This document shows positions 6,620 through 16,059 of a DNA stretch of 51,438 bases, one piece after another. The translations under genes and the position numbers were made by a program. The DNA lies in the NCBI GenBank assembly GCA_023663945.1, contig JAMPGL010000029.1, positions 1 through 51,438 of the forward strand. The letters are read 5' to 3'. Source of the DNA: Lachnospiraceae bacterium (GTDB taxonomy: Bacteria; Bacillota; Clostridia; Lachnospirales; Lachnospiraceae). The notes under the pieces were generated by a model, which worked only from the letters and a program-made list of their open reading frames with translations, made no database searches and was not told where the DNA came from. The number at the start of each line of letters is the position of its first letter. The stretch's first letter is position 1.

Positions 6620-8089
6620 ATGATGAAATATTTACAAAAGCTGGGTAAATCATTGATGCTTCCGGTAGCTTGTTTACCTATCTGCGGTATCCTGATGGGA
6701 ATCGGATACGCACTGTGTCCGGCAACCATGCAGGGCGGAGAAATCACCGGTTTTTTGAATCTGTTAGGATTCTTTCTGGTTAAGGCAGGCGGCGCGCTGA
6801 TCGACAATATGGCGCTCTTGTTTGTCATCGGCGTAGGCATAGGCATGTCGGACGACAATGACGGTACGGCAGGGCTTGCGGCATTTGCTTCCTGGCTGAT
6901 GATCACCAACCTGCTTTCCGTAGGCACGGTTTCCACATTGATGCCTTCCATAGCAGACAATGCAAATAAGACGCTTGCTTTCAGCAAGATTGCCAACCCG
7001 TTTATCGGCATCATTGCCGGCATCATTGGCGCAACCTGCTACAATAAATTTAAGTCAACGAAACTGCCGGATTGGCTGTCATTCTTCGGCGGCAAGCGCT
7101 GCGTGGCAATCATTGCCGGCGTTGTGTCCATCGTAGTGTCAGCGGTTCTGCTGTTCGTATGGCCCATTGTATTTGGTGCTCTTATTGCAATTGGTGAAGG
7201 AGTTGTCGGACTTGGCGCAGTAGGCGCAGGTATTTATGCGTTCTTGAACAGACTGCTGATCCCTACAGGACTGCATCACGCATTGAACAATGTGTTCTGG
7301 TTTGACACCATTGGTCTTGGAGACCTGTCGCATTTCTGGGCAGGAGATACCAGTGCAGATGTTTCTTGGAGCCTTGGCATGTATATGTCCGGTTTCTTCC
7401 CTTGTATGATGTTCGGTATTCCCGGAGCGGCTCTGGCTATGATTCAGACAGCCAAAGAGGGTAAGAAGAAGGTTGCTATCGGTCTTGTGGCTTCTGCGGC
7501 AGTTTGTGCATTTGTCTGTGGTGTAACAGAACCTTTTGAATTTGGTTTTATGTTCCTTGCACCTCTTCTTTATCTGATTTATGCACTGTTATATGGTATC
7601 TTTACGGTTATTACAACATTGGTTGGCTTCAGAGCCGGATTCAGTTTCTCAGCAGGCGCAACAGACCTTGTATTCTCGGCATCACTGCCTGCGGCGGAGA
7701 AGACTTGGATGATCATTCCGCTTGGCATTGCGGCATTTGTAGTATTCTATCTGGTGTTCCGCTTCGCGATTGTGAAGTTTGACCTTAAGACGCCCGGCAG
7801 AGAAGACGACGATGTGGAAGAGGAGAAGAAGGCAGTCCTTTCCAACAGCAATTATGCACAGGTAGCTTCCACGATTCTGGAAGGTCTTGGAGGAAAAGGC
7901 AACATTACTTCTCTTGACAATTGTATTACGAGGCTTCGTCTGGAGATTAAGGATTACACCTTAGTTGACGAGAAGAAGATCAAGTCGGCAGGCGTTGCGG
8001 GCGTTATGAGGCCCAGCAAGACGGCTGTACAGGTTATCATAGGCACGAAGGTACAGTTTGTAGCCGACGAGATGAAGAAATTAATATAG
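6620..8089 (+). CDS. nagE: PTS transporter EIICB, glucose/N-acetylglucosamine family
   Basis: The protein imports and phosphorylates a sugar; with nagB and nagA next to it, N-acetylglucosamine is the likely substrate. Residues 1-390 are the EIIC membrane domain of the Glc family (MMKYLQKLGKSLMLPVACLP start, about ten hydrophobic segments, conserved GLHHALNN and GVTEPFEF motifs). An acidic linker (EDDDVEEEKK) leads to the EIIB domain with the phospho-cysteine motif LDNCITRLR, Cys435. No EIIA (Crr-like) domain is attached, so EIIA must come from elsewhere. The ribosome site is AAAGGGGG. There is no RAT in the 242 bases upstream, so control comes from the switch ahead of the antiterminator gene. 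The symbol is by context; ptsG-like glucose use cannot be excluded. Confidence 0.85.
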   Translation: MMKYLQKLGKSLMLPVACLPICGILMGIGYALCPATMQGGEITGFLNLLGFFLVKAGGALIDNMALLFVIGVGIGMSDDNDGTAGLAAFASWLMITNLLSVGTVSTLMPSIADNANKTLAFSKIANPFIGIIAGIIGATCYNKFKSTKLPDWLSFFGGKRCVAIIAGVVSIVVSAVLLFVWPIVFGALIAIGEGVVGLGAVGAGIYAFLNRLLIPTGLHHALNNVFWFDTIGLGDLSHFWAGDTSADVSWSLGMYMSGFFPCMMFGIPGAALAMIQTAKEGKKKVAIGLVASAAVCAFVCGVTEPFEFGFMFLAPLLYLIYALLYGIFTVITTLVGFRAGFSFSAGATDLVFSASLPAAEKTWMIIPLGIAAFVVFYLVFRFAIVKFDLKTPGREDDDVEEEKKAVLSNSNYAQVASTILEGLGGKGNITSLDNCITRLRLEIKDYTLVDEKKIKSAGVAGVMRPSKTAVQVIIGTKVQFVADEMKKLI

Positions 8090-8126
8090 GTATTATAAAC
8101 GAACAATAATACCGAAACCCCTAGCA

Positions 8127-8156
8127 GAGCGGAGGCCTTCGGGTCTCTGCTCTTTT
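8127..8156 (+). terminator. Terminator between nagE and nagB
   Basis: GAGCGGAGGCC (8127-8137) pairs with GGTCTCTGCTC (8142-8152) over 11 bp (two G-U pairs), tetraloop TTCG, then TTTT. It would lower nagBA expression from the PTS promoter or separate the two units. Confidence 0.85.
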
Positions 8157-8219
8157 CGTGTAAAAGCAGGAGAAACGGCTGGTTTTTGACGCTGCTGTGT
8201 TTTGATAGGAGGAGAGAAG

Positions 8220-8948
8220 ATGAAGATAATCAAGGCAAAAGATTATAATGATATGAGCAGGAAGGCTGCCAATATTATATCAGCACAGGTAATTATGAAG
8301 CCGAACTGTGTGCTGGGACTTGCTACCGGTTCTACGCCTATTGGAACTTATGCTCAATTGGTGGACTGGTATCGGAAGGGCGATTTGGACTTTTCGGAGG
8401 TGACTACGGTTAATCTGGATGAGTACAAAGGATTGACCAGAGAAAATGATCAGAGCTACTATTATTTTATGAATGAAAATCTTTTCAGCAAGGTAAATAT
8501 TAAGCTGGAACGCACGTTCCTGCCGGATGGAACGGAGCCAGACAGCGATAAGGCATGCAGGGATTATAACAAAGTGATTGCGGATGTGGGCGGCGTTGAT
8601 TTACAGCTTTTAGGGCTGGGACATAACGGGCACATTGGATTTAATGAACCGGGAATGGCGTTTGAGGCGGAGACCCACTGCGTAAGCCTGACTGAATCCA
8701 CCATGAAGGCAAACCAGAGATTTTTTGCATCTATGGATGATGTTCCGCGTCAGGCGTACACCATGGGAATTAAAACAATCATGCAGGCAAAAAAGATTCT
8801 AATTGTTGTCAGCGGTGCCGACAAGGCGGCGATTGTCAAAGAGGCGTTTTTTGGACCAATTACGCCGAAGGTGCAGGCATCGGTGTTACAGCTCCACAAT
8901 GATGTGACCTTGGTAGCTGATGAGGCGGCTTTATCTGAAATTTCTTAA
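8220..8948 (+). CDS. nagB: Glucosamine-6-phosphate deaminase
   Basis: The enzyme converts glucosamine-6-phosphate to fructose-6-phosphate and ammonia, feeding amino sugar into glycolysis. Family motifs are LGLATGSTPIGTY (phosphate loop), TVNLDEYKGL (catalytic Asp region) and LLGLGHNGHIGFNEPG (active-site Asp/His/Glu region). The 242 residues are typical. ATG 8220 is chosen because TAGGAGG (8206-8212) lies seven bases before it; an in-frame TTG at 8202 precedes the ribosome site. nagA follows 41 bases downstream. Confidence 0.96.
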   Translation: MKIIKAKDYNDMSRKAANIISAQVIMKPNCVLGLATGSTPIGTYAQLVDWYRKGDLDFSEVTTVNLDEYKGLTRENDQSYYYFMNENLFSKVNIKLERTFLPDGTEPDSDKACRDYNKVIADVGGVDLQLLGLGHNGHIGFNEPGMAFEAETHCVSLTESTMKANQRFFASMDDVPRQAYTMGIKTIMQAKKILIVVSGADKAAIVKEAFFGPITPKVQASVLQLHNDVTLVADEAALSEIS

Positions 8949-8964
8949 TTTCTTAATTTCTTAA
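8941..8964 (+). repeat. Three perfect 8-bp tandem repeats spanning the nagB stop
   Basis: TTTCTTAA occurs three times head to tail. The first copy contains the nagB stop codon. Because the unit carries TAA, copy-number change would not alter the protein end. It lies just upstream of the nagA ribosome site. Confidence 0.8.
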
Positions 8965-8989
8965 TGGCGGTTGAAAGGAGACGGTGTCC

Positions 8990-10126
8990 ATGATTATTAA
9001 AAATGCCTTTGTATACACGGAGGACGGAATATTTCTGAACAAGGATATTTATATAAAGGATGGGGTGTTTACCGGCAGCAGGGAAGAGGCGGACGACGGG
9101 GAAGTGATTGACGCTTCCGGCTGTCTGGCAATTCCCGGGCTTACGGATATTCATTTTCACGGCTGTATGAGTTATGATTTCTGCGACGGGACAAGAGAGG
9201 CAGTCGATGCTATGGCGGAATACGAGGCTTCCGTGGGGGTGACCAATATTGTGCCTGCCACCATGACGCTTTCCGAGGAGATGCTGCTTACCATCTGTGA
9301 GACGGCAAAAGCCTATGCGGAGGAGGGGCTTCAGGATAAGAGAGCTCACTTTTGGGGCATCAACATGGAGGGACCTTTTGTGTCACCGGCAAAAAAGGGA
9401 GCGCAGAATGGAGAATATATCTGCAGACCCGATGTGGAGATGTTTGACCGTTTAAACAAAGCTTCCGGAAATCTGGTGAAGCTTCTTGCCATAGCGCCGG
9501 AGCAGGAAGGGGCTATGGAGCTTATTGAAAAAAGACATGGAGAGGTGGTAATCTCATTGGCACATACCTGTGCGGATTATGATACCTCTATTACGGCGTT
9601 TGAAAAAGGCGCAAACCATGTGACGCACCTGTATAATGCGATGAATCCTTATACGCATCGGGCTCCCGGGCTGATTGGCGCGGCGGCAGATAAAAGGGGC
9701 GTGGAAGTAGAGTTAATCTGCGACGGCGTGCATATTCATCCGGCATCGGTCCGGACGACCTTCAAAATGTTTGGGGACGACAGGATTATTTTAATCAGCG
9801 ACAGCATGAGAGCGACAGGCTTAGAGGACGGAGATTACACGCTGGGCGGTCAGGACGTAAAGGTGACGGGAAATTTGGCGGCGTTAAAAGACGGAACGAT
9901 TGCAGGATCGGTAACCAATCTTTTGGATTGTATGCGGACAGCAGTGCTTAAAATGGGGATTCCCTTGGAGTCCGCAATAAAATGTGCGGCAGTAAATCCG
10001 GCAAAGAGTGTCGGGATTTATGACCGATGCGGAAGCATTACGGCTGGAAAGACCGCAGATGTGGTTCTTCTGGAAAAGGAAGGGCTTGCCCCAAGACAGG
10101 TGATTTTGAGAGGACGGGCGTTATAA
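8990..10126 (+). CDS. nagA: N-acetylglucosamine-6-phosphate deacetylase
   Basis: The enzyme removes acetate from GlcNAc-6-P, giving the NagB substrate. It is an amidohydrolase of 378 residues with the metal motif GLTDIHFHG (HxH), GINMEGPF (metal Glu), SLAHTCADY and THLYNAMNP (metal His), and the catalytic Asp in LISDSMRATG. AAAGGAG (8974-8980) sits nine bases before ATG 8990, which is preferred over the in-frame GTG at 8984 (too close). A hairpin follows at 10130. It completes the catabolic operon. Confidence 0.96.
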   Translation: MIIKNAFVYTEDGIFLNKDIYIKDGVFTGSREEADDGEVIDASGCLAIPGLTDIHFHGCMSYDFCDGTREAVDAMAEYEASVGVTNIVPATMTLSEEMLLTICETAKAYAEEGLQDKRAHFWGINMEGPFVSPAKKGAQNGEYICRPDVEMFDRLNKASGNLVKLLAIAPEQEGAMELIEKRHGEVVISLAHTCADYDTSITAFEKGANHVTHLYNAMNPYTHRAPGLIGAAADKRGVEVELICDGVHIHPASVRTTFKMFGDDRIILISDSMRATGLEDGDYTLGGQDVKVTGNLAALKDGTIAGSVTNLLDCMRTAVLKMGIPLESAIKCAAVNPAKSVGIYDRCGSITAGKTADVVLLEKEGLAPRQVILRGRAL

Positions 10127-10129
10127 AAG

Positions 10130-10160
10130 GAGGCTGTCGCATTAGGACTGCGGCAGCCTC
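10130..10160 (+). terminator. Hairpin after nagA; member of a repeated intergenic hairpin family
   Basis: GAGGCTGTCGCA (10130-10141) pairs with TGCGGCAGCCTC (10149-10160) over 12 bp with one G-U pair. No T-run follows, so termination may be inefficient. A closely related sequence occurs at 29007 and a looser one at 21571. Confidence 0.65.
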
Positions 10161-10328
10161 AATGAATGTAAATGCATAAAACGCCTCATGAAAGGACAAA
10201 CTGAACTTAATAATAAAACTTTAGGATAACTTTATGGATAAAATATTTGCAGACACAGCAGGCAGGGAGTATGATAGTACCTATATGGAAACATTCAAAG
10301 TAAAATTGAAATTAAAGGAGCATGGTAA

Positions 10329-11570
10329 GTGGATTGGCAGGACAATAAGGAAACGGAAGCGCGGACGCGGCGTATGCAGAGGATAAAGCAAATGCAGGAA
10401 GAGAAGCAGAGACAGCTTTTGCTGCGCAGGAAAATCATTCAGGGAGCTCCTTATGCGGCCGCCTTTGCACTGCTTATTCTTGTTATCTGGCTGGGGGTCA
10501 GCCTGTTCGGGAATAAGGCGGACAAAGCGGGTGATAATGAAGTAAAAGCGGACATTCTTGTACGGGAAAATGCGTCATCGGCTGAGGACAGTGTTGCAGT
10601 GAATGACAGCAATGTCATAAATCCGGTAAAGAATGTCTTAAATGATTTGGCACAGCAGGGAATGTCGGAGGCGGAAGCCCCCTTTACGGCGGAGCAGGAA
10701 CCCAAGCACTATGAGGCAGAGGCAACCGGGAAAACGATCGGTCTTGGGGATGAGATTATAAGTAAATATGCAGTTTTGATTGACTTGGACCATGGCGATA
10801 TTCTTGCGAGAAAGGGATCAAAGGAAATCATAAGCCCGGCATCCATGACCAAGATTTTGACGGTACTGGTAGCGGCGGAATCATTGGGGGATGCGAAGAA
10901 GCTGGATGACGAATTTACTATGACATTGGAGGTTACGGATTATGGCTATGTCCGCCATTGCAGCAGTGCGGGTTTTGAGGCGGGCGAAACCGTGACAGTC
11001 CGTGATTTGTTTTATGGAACGATTCTTCCATCCGGAGCGGATGCGGCGGTGGGGCTTGCCGTTTATACGGCGGGCAGTCAGGAGGCTTTTGTGGAGCTGA
11101 TGAATAAAAAGCTGGAACAGATGGGACTTTCGAAAACGGCACATATGACCAACTGCGTAGGAGTTTATGATGCGGAGCACTACTGCACCATTTATGATAT
11201 TGCAATGATTTTGGAAGCCGCCATCGATAACCAGTTGTGCAGGGAAATCTTGGCGGCTCATACTTATCAGACATCAGAGACAGCACAGCATCCGGACGGT
11301 CTTTTATTGTCCAACTGGTTCTTGCGCCGGATTGAGGATCATGATACCGGAGGAGAGGTAATCTGCGGTAAAACCGGGTATGTGGAACAATCGGGAAGCT
11401 GTGCGGCAAGTTATGGGCTTGACCATGACGGTAATCGATTCATCTGCGTGACGGCAGATGCAACCAGCCAGTGGAAATGTATTGAAGATCATGTGACGCT
11501 CTACAAGCAGTTTGCCAGTGAGGAAAGCCTTGCCAAGAATGAAATGGAGGCGGAGGAAGCGGTGGGATAA
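10329..11570 (+). CDS. Membrane-anchored D-alanyl-D-alanine carboxypeptidase (S11 family)
   Basis: The protein trims the terminal D-Ala from peptidoglycan stem peptides outside the cell. A basic cytoplasmic stretch (1-37) precedes one membrane segment (about 40-60), a low-complexity linker, then the penicillin-binding domain from about 140. The active-site motifs are SxxK Ser172-Met-Thr-Lys175, Ser235-Gly-Ala237 in place of the usual SxN, and Lys348-Thr-Gly. There is no C-terminal PBP5_C domain, so anchoring is N-terminal. The start is GTG 10329, eight bases after AAAGGAG (10314-10320); the ATG at 10322 is out of frame. The Ala in the second motif is unusual against the textbook family, but the rest of the site is intact. 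Confidence 0.9.
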   Translation: MDWQDNKETEARTRRMQRIKQMQEEKQRQLLLRRKIIQGAPYAAAFALLILVIWLGVSLFGNKADKAGDNEVKADILVRENASSAEDSVAVNDSNVINPVKNVLNDLAQQGMSEAEAPFTAEQEPKHYEAEATGKTIGLGDEIISKYAVLIDLDHGDILARKGSKEIISPASMTKILTVLVAAESLGDAKKLDDEFTMTLEVTDYGYVRHCSSAGFEAGETVTVRDLFYGTILPSGADAAVGLAVYTAGSQEAFVELMNKKLEQMGLSKTAHMTNCVGVYDAEHYCTIYDIAMILEAAIDNQLCREILAAHTYQTSETAQHPDGLLLSNWFLRRIEDHDTGGEVICGKTGYVEQSGSCAASYGLDHDGNRFICVTADATSQWKCIEDHVTLYKQFASEESLAKNEMEAEEAVG

Positions 11571-11656
11571 AGGAGCGTCATAAATTTTAATATGCTTGCA
11601 AAGTATACCTAAAAAAGTGCGAATTGTACCATAATAGATATTTTTTCACTGAAATT

Positions 11657-11665
11657 TGTTATAAT
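11657..11665 (+). promoter_or_regulatory. Extended -10 promoter of the chemoreceptor operon
   Basis: TG, one base, then TATAAT (11660-11665). The -35 position (about 11637-11642) is poor, as is common with extended -10 promoters. It lies just upstream of the tandem repeat, which therefore falls in the transcribed leader. Confidence 0.6.
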
Positions 11666-11697
11666 AAGCAAGCTACGAAAATGGCAGGGAAGCGGAA

Positions 11698-11792
11698 GCA
11701 GATAACGAAAGCAGATGCAGATAGCGAAAGCGGAAGCAGATAATGAAAGCAGAAGCAGATAACGAAAGCAGAAGCAAATAACGAAAGCAGAA
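11698..11792 (+). repeat. Five 19-bp tandem repeats in the chemoreceptor leader
   Basis: Five contiguous units of GCAGATAACGAAAGCAGAA (11698-11716, -11735, -11754, -11773, -11792), each with 0-3 changes. Purine-rich related sequence continues to about 11830. There are no spacers, so it is not a CRISPR. The unit length is not a multiple of three and the strand has no long frame, so it is untranslated leader sequence. Confidence 0.88.
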
Positions 11793-11845
11793 CAACAAAG
11801 AGGACAGCAAAAGCAAAACAACAGAGGAAGAAATGAGGTGTAATT

Positions 11846-13846
11846 GTGCTAAAGACAATTAAGGGGAAACTCACGGTAAGCGTAATTGGGATTGTGGTTG
11901 GAAGCATCCTTTTGGCTACGGCAGGAATTATTGTGGTGGCAGGAAAACGGATGATAGAGGATCAGACACAGGCGTTGCAGCTCAATGCAGACAAATACGC
12001 TGAGGAGATCAACACATGGATTGAAAATGAAAAGATGCTTGCAGACGGCGCGGCGGACAGCATTGGAGCGGGCAAAAGCACGGAGACAGAATTTATTCAG
12101 GCTGTCGTGGATACTCATGCGGCAGGCAGAGCGGAACTGCTGAATCTGTATTGCGGAACCGGGGACGGAAGGTTTATCCAATCTAACCGGGAGGCGGAGA
12201 TACCGGAGGGTTATAATCCGGTGGAGCGCGGCTGGTATCAGCAGGCGGCAAAAGAAGGAACCGTTATTGTCACGGATCCTTATTGGGATGTGCTGACCAA
12301 TCAGATGTGCACCACAATAGCGGCACCGGTTTACATAAATAATGAACTTGCAGGAGTAATCGGTCTGGATGTGACGCTGGGGACGGTGACGGATCTGACC
12401 AGAAGCATCAATTATGCGGAGGGCGCATATGGGTTTCTGGCGGACAGCAGCGGTCATTATGTGGCACACGAAAATAAAGCATATGAACCTACGGAAGATA
12501 CAGCGGTTGCAGTGACGGACGTGATTCCGGGGCTTTCCGGAATGCTCCAAGGAACCGAGCGCGGAGTGAAAAAGCTCACGGATTACGACAATAGCACCTG
12601 TTATTTTGCAATGGCAGGGATTGAGGGAAGCGATTGGAGGCTGGGAGTTGTGGTGCCTTCTTCCAATGTGACAGACTCTCTTATGGCAATGATTATGCTG
12701 GTCATGCTGGTTGCACTTGTGATTATAGCGCTTGTGGCGGTGTTTATGACAGGGCTGATTGGAAGAATGCTGGCGCCGGTACAGATGTTAAAGCAGTTTG
12801 CCTCCGGAGATTTTTCGGAGAATGCAGTGATTGAAAAGGAAATTCCCAAGGAGTATAAAAGTGAGACGGAGCAGATTAAGACGGCTACGGCGGAGGTAAA
12901 GCAGCAGATCCGGGGAATTATTTTAAATACCAAGCAGGATGCGGAAAGCATTAATACGATTGCAGAGGGAACTTCAACCCAGATGGCGGTTTTGCACGAG
13001 AATATATCCGGAATTTCCAAGCTGGTGGGGGAGGTCATGGATCAGACCGTGCAGGCAAAGGAGCTCACCGAAAGCATTAAGGGCAATGGGCAGGAATTGG
13101 GAAGCGCTATCGAAAATGTGGCAAAGAAAGCGGAAGAGGCGGCTGAGCAGTCCGGCATTATTATGGAAAGGGCGGGTGCACAGCATGAAAATTCAAAGCA
13201 GTCCGCTGCGGAATCCATGGCGCTTTATCAGGAGACCCGGGGCGATTTGGAAAGGGCGATTACGGAAAGTCAGCAGGTGCATGAGATTGACAGCCTGACG
13301 GAGGAGATTCTTTCCATCAGTTCCCAGACCAATCTGTTAGCACTGAACGCTTCCATAGAAGCCGCAAGGGCGGGCGAAGCCGGAAAGGGCTTTGCAGTTG
13401 TGGCGGAGGAAATCAGGCAGTTAGCGGACAATTCGAGGCAGGCGGTGGATAAAATACGTAAGGTGACGGAGAGCGTGATAGAAAATGTTGCCTTTTTGTC
13501 GGAGAGCTCCAAAAAGCTGTTGGAATTTATGAACGGGAAGGTTATGAAGGACTATCAGGGTATGACGGAGCTTGCGCAGATGTATCAAAAGGATGCCGCA
13601 TTTTACAATGACATTTCCAGTGAGTTAGGAGCTTCCTCTCAGGAGATGAGCGCAAGTATGGCGGAAATTAACGAGTCTATTGCATCCATCACGGAACTTG
13701 TGGGGGAGATTGCCGGTTCCATGCAGAGCATGGAAGGAGGAGCGGGCGCTTCCAACGAAAATTCCGAAGCGGTTATGAAGCAAATGGAAGAATTATTCCG
13801 GTTGAGCGAACTTTTGAACCGGACAGTGGCATCCTTTAAGGTATAA
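11846..13846 (+). CDS. Methyl-accepting chemotaxis protein with extracellular dCache-like sensor
   Basis: A 666-residue transmembrane receptor. TM1 is at about 9-31, a large extracellular region (33-275) has dCache features ([26 protein letters not shown]), and TM2 is at about 280-305. A HAMP-like segment follows ([18 protein letters not shown]), then a long methyl-accepting coiled coil. The signalling tip is intact: [20 protein letters not shown] followed by [20 protein letters not shown]. The start is GTG 11846 with GAGGTG five bases upstream; no other start fits. No cheA, cheW or cheY lies nearby. A GHKL kinase gene begins 41 bases after the stop, so the receptor is co-transcribed with a two-component system and a diguanylate cyclase. 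Confidence 0.93.
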   Translation: MLKTIKGKLTVSVIGIVVGSILLATAGIIVVAGKRMIEDQTQALQLNADKYAEEINTWIENEKMLADGAADSIGAGKSTETEFIQAVVDTHAAGRAELLNLYCGTGDGRFIQSNREAEIPEGYNPVERGWYQQAAKEGTVIVTDPYWDVLTNQMCTTIAAPVYINNELAGVIGLDVTLGTVTDLTRSINYAEGAYGFLADSSGHYVAHENKAYEPTEDTAVAVTDVIPGLSGMLQGTERGVKKLTDYDNSTCYFAMAGIEGSDWRLGVVVPSSNVTDSLMAMIMLVMLVALVIIALVAVFMTGLIGRMLAPVQMLKQFASGDFSENAVIEKEIPKEYKSETEQIKTATAEVKQQIRGIILNTKQDAESINTIAEGTSTQMAVLHENISGISKLVGEVMDQTVQAKELTESIKGNGQELGSAIENVAKKAEEAAEQSGIIMERAGAQHENSKQSAAESMALYQETRGDLERAITESQQVHEIDSLTEEILSISSQTNLLALNASIEAARAGEAGKGFAVVAEEIRQLADNSRQAVDKIRKVTESVIENVAFLSESSKKLLEFMNGKVMKDYQGMTELAQMYQKDAAFYNDISSELGASSQEMSASMAEINESIASITELVGEIAGSMQSMEGGAGASNENSEAVMKQMEELFRLSELLNRTVASFKV

Positions 13847-13854
13847 GGATGTGC

Positions 13855-13869
13855 GGGGCGTTATGCCCC
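13855..13869 (+). other. Small hairpin between chemoreceptor and kinase genes
   Basis: GGGGC (13855-13859) and GCCCC (13865-13869) with a five-base loop. It lies directly before the ribosome site of the kinase gene. It may tune translation or stability; it has no T-run. Confidence 0.4.
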
Positions 13870-13887
13870 TTAGGAAGGCAGGCAGGT

Positions 13888-15207
13888 ATGTTAGGTGGTT
13901 CGGCGGCGATAGCGGTGCTGCGTTATGTGATTAGTCTTGCAGGGGTGACGCTTCTGTTTTACCTGATGAGCGAACCGAAGTATAGTTTCAAAAAGACGGC
14001 AGTCTGTTATGGGATTTTTTATGTGGCTGTAATCACGCTGGTGAGCATATGGTATGCGGCAGATTGGGAAAACTGTGTCAAAATGTCAGCTTTTATCATG
14101 TACATTGGTTTTGCGGTCTTTTCCGTTTTTATCAGTGCGGATCCTATCTTTTTGTGCATATATAAGCTGGCGCTGACTTTTTATCTGCTGGCGGTATTTC
14201 TGGTGGGAGGAATTGAAGTCGCGGTTATCTTTTTCCAGAGAAATGTATGGGCGGACATTATCACGCGGATTCTGCTGATTGGGGCGATGGCTTTGTTTAT
14301 TGACAAAAAGGTAAAAACGCCCATACGGGAATTTGGCTATTATGTGGAGAATGAGCTGGACAGGTTCAGCGCGGCGGTCATGATCATCAGTATTTTGTTC
14401 GGCATCGGCTTTATCCTGAATCCCAACATTAAGGATATGACGCCGTACCGCCTTTTTCAGGTTGTCATAAACTTTTTCCTGACGGGCGCGCTTCAATTGC
14501 TGGTGTTCCGCCTTTACATGCACATCGGCAAGGAAAAGGAATATCAGAAGGAAAATCAGCTTATGAAGCTGAATCACCGGCTTTTGGAGAGAAACATGGA
14601 GCTTATGGAGGAGTCGGTGAATGAGAGCAGGCGGATCAGGCATGATGCAAGGCATCATAACGCGGTGATGGCGGAATACGCCCGACGGGGACAGAATGAG
14701 GAGCTGCTGCAATATTTAAAAGAATATGAACGGGAAATGGATGGAGATACGCAGGAGGCAATCTGCGCCAATATTGCAGTCAACAATATTTTGGCGGCTT
14801 ACACCAGAAAGGCAAGGAGCGAGCAGATTAAGGTCACCTTGGACGTGGAGCTTGGCAGAAATCTCACCATCCCCAACATTGATTTGGTTACGATTTTGGC
14901 AAACGCCTATGAAAATGCCATTTACGGCTGTATTGAGGTAAAGAAGCAGTCCAAGGAGCGGGAGTGCTTCATTCATCTGATGCTCAAAAGAAAGAAGAAC
15001 AAGCTGGTTATTCTATGCAGTAATACATGCAGAATAGAAACTGAGCTTCAAAACGGACAGCCGAAGCCGGAATTTACCGGCGGTATCGGCGTGCTGAGCA
15101 TCATCAAAACAGCGGAGAACTTTGGCGGGGAATACGACTTTAAAAATGATAACGGGGTGTTTGTATTCCGGCTGATTATGAATATTCCAGCCGAAGGGAC
15201 TGCCTAG
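13888..15207 (+). CDS. GHKL-domain sensor histidine kinase (AgrC/LytS-like)
   Basis: A 439-residue kinase with about six membrane segments in residues 1-215, a dimerisation helix with the phosphoacceptor region IRHDARHHNAVM, and a HATPase_c_5-type ATP-binding domain (N-box LANAYENAIYGC, G-box GGIGVLSIIKTAENFGG). This architecture belongs to kinases that pair with LytTR regulators, and such a gene follows 79 bases downstream. ATG 13888 is chosen because AGGAAGG lies about nine bases upstream and the product then begins with a membrane helix. An in-frame ATG at 13849 would add a Cys-rich stretch coded across the 13855-13869 hairpin. The spacer behind the gene is A/G-rich with repeated AACAGAATA. 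Confidence 0.88.
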   Translation: MLGGSAAIAVLRYVISLAGVTLLFYLMSEPKYSFKKTAVCYGIFYVAVITLVSIWYAADWENCVKMSAFIMYIGFAVFSVFISADPIFLCIYKLALTFYLLAVFLVGGIEVAVIFFQRNVWADIITRILLIGAMALFIDKKVKTPIREFGYYVENELDRFSAAVMIISILFGIGFILNPNIKDMTPYRLFQVVINFFLTGALQLLVFRLYMHIGKEKEYQKENQLMKLNHRLLERNMELMEESVNESRRIRHDARHHNAVMAEYARRGQNEELLQYLKEYEREMDGDTQEAICANIAVNNILAAYTRKARSEQIKVTLDVELGRNLTIPNIDLVTILANAYENAIYGCIEVKKQSKERECFIHLMLKRKKNKLVILCSNTCRIETELQNGQPKPEFTGGIGVLSIIKTAENFGGEYDFKNDNGVFVFRLIMNIPAEGTA

Positions 15208-15286
15208 GTGAGGTTTCAGAATAGAAAATAAACAGAATAGATAGAATGAAGAGAGTAAACAGAATAAAGAGAAAGAGGTGCCGCGT

Positions 15287-16015
15287 ATGTATTTGATAGC
15301 GCTTTGCGACGATGAGACATCAGAGCTTGCCAAAACAGAACAAATGCTCAGCAGCTATGAAAAAAAGCATCCCGGAACTGATTTTTTGATAGAACAGTTT
15401 GAGAATGCCGGCGAACTGCTTTATAAGGTTCAGCATCAAAATTATGTGCCGGATTTTATCTTTATGGACATTTATATGCCGGGCAAAATAGGAACGGAAG
15501 TGGTGAGGGAACTGCGGAACATGGGAAATAAGAGCAATGTTATCTTTCTCACCACCTCTAAGGAACACGCCCTCGAGGCGTATAGCGTGGACGCGGTGCA
15601 ATATCTGGTAAAGCCGATATCAGAGGAGACGATGTTTCCGATATTGGACAGATTTTTGACAGGGATGGAAGAAAGGCATCCCCAGTATCTTCTTTTTAAA
15701 ATGGAGGGAAGGATTCAGCGCGTGGCGGCGAATGATATCATCTACTGCGAGGCGCAGGGCAAGATTCAAAAACTGCACCTTACAGACCATACGCAGAGAG
15801 TACTGCGCATGACTATGGCGGAGATTTATGAGATGGTTTCCCGGTATCAGGAGTTTGCAAGGGTCGGCATTGGTTATATTGTGAATTTGGAGCACATTGA
15901 CAGCCTGAATGCCCAGGAATTGCAGATGGATGACGGAAAGAAAATTTACCTGCCGCGGGGTTCCTACCAGCCCCTGCGCGACAGATATTTTGCCTACTAT
16001 TGTGGCGAGAAATGA
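15287..16015 (+). CDS. LytTR-family response regulator
   Basis: The 242-residue protein has a receiver domain (LIALCDDE acidic pocket, phospho-Asp61 in FIFMDIYMPG, Thr near IFLTTSKEH, Lys in YLVKPI) and a C-terminal LytTR DNA-binding domain (from about 145: RIQRVAANDIIYCEAQGK ... YEMVSRYQEFARVGIGYIVN). Such regulators bind direct repeats upstream of target promoters. ATG 15287 follows GAAAGAGG by eight bases; GTG 15278 lies in the ribosome site. It is the likely partner of the kinase just upstream. Confidence 0.93.
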   Translation: MYLIALCDDETSELAKTEQMLSSYEKKHPGTDFLIEQFENAGELLYKVQHQNYVPDFIFMDIYMPGKIGTEVVRELRNMGNKSNVIFLTTSKEHALEAYSVDAVQYLVKPISEETMFPILDRFLTGMEERHPQYLLFKMEGRIQRVAANDIIYCEAQGKIQKLHLTDHTQRVLRMTMAEIYEMVSRYQEFARVGIGYIVNLEHIDSLNAQELQMDDGKKIYLPRGSYQPLRDRYFAYYCGEK

Positions 16016-16059
16016 CAATGATTATTTACTAAAATGAATTGACAGGAGAGGAATCAGTG

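Noticed and set aside
10234-10386. 50-residue plus-strand frame overlapping the carboxypeptidase start
   Set aside because: Weak start signal, no family resemblance, and it overlaps the better supported GTG start at 10329 in another frame.
11698-11792. CRISPR array
   Set aside because: The repeats abut with no spacers, and no cas genes are present.
11849-12550. 233-residue minus-strand open frame opposite the chemoreceptor
   Set aside because: Basic, Cys/His-rich antisense translation typical of a shadow; the plus strand encodes the receptor.
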